Source of the DNA: Azolla caroliniana
Lineage: Eukaryota; Polypodiophyta
DNA length: 64,000 nucleotides
Assembly: GCA_043228905.1 (NCBI GenBank)
Contig: JBHGNT010000009.1
Span: 13,702,001 to 13,766,000, forward strand
Reading direction: 5' to 3'
A program made the position numbers and the translations under genes. Positions 63,999 through 64,000 of the stretch are shown one piece after another. The notes under the pieces are model-generated. The model searched no databases and was not told the origin of the DNA. It saw nothing but the letters and a program-made list of their open reading frames with translations. Numbering within the stretch: the first letter of the stretch is position 1; the number at the start of each line of letters is the position of its first letter.

Positions 63999-64000
63999 TT

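Overview
The window is eukaryotic nuclear DNA from a land plant. The evidence is an intronless pentatricopeptide-repeat (PPR) gene, Ty1/copia elements with tRNA-iMet primer sites, several Ty3/gypsy lineages, a LINE and hAT/MULE-like DNA elements. The PPR style (repeated MYGKCG, WNAM and QACG motifs) and the fungal-like character of two gypsy families suggest a non-seed plant, with a fern or lycophyte most likely. That placement is an inference from remembered family resemblance, not a search result.

Layout. 1-2269 holds two copia fragments in opposite orientations. 2270-5075 has no clear gene but contains a five-copy 94-bp tandem repeat. 5076-7835 is the one convincing host gene, a PLS-type PPR protein. 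7836-10041 is AT-rich and empty. 10042-17004 looks like a short terminal-inverted-repeat element carrying one unrecognised minus-strand ORF; that ORF was split by a 5.9-kb chromovirus (GypE, 10750-16644, target duplication ACCAC).

From about 17390 to 59735 is one LINE (minus strand) broken into three pieces by nested insertions. GypA (17708-26330, minus, 4-bp target duplication) carries one or two solo LTRs inside it and an inverted LTR structure where its reverse transcriptase should be. GypB (27890-59036, plus) was later hit by a copia element (CopC, 28283-43730, target duplication TGTAA), a chromovirus (GypD, 45128-50781) and a hAT-like element (52923-54796, target duplication CTCATAAG). 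CopC was in turn hit by GypC (32767-42501, plus), whose two 420-bp LTRs differ at one position by eye. Most of these joins are supported by target duplications, and several by reading frames that close up again when the insert is removed.

GypB and GypC are old and young relatives. Both carry a large extra ORF between pol and the 3' LTR, with a conserved N-terminal domain, a long coiled coil, a conserved WxxWAT segment and an acidic or Gln-rich tail. I do not recognise it; it is the best candidate here for an undescribed system. GypB decays mainly through in-frame TAG stops without frameshifts, which fits deamination of methylated CAG sites.

59736-64000 contains a decayed, intron-containing transposase-like gene (motifs FAENYTF and SDGAASQFK), a degenerate TAGTACTA-rich repeat field and a minus-strand acidic repeat ORF.
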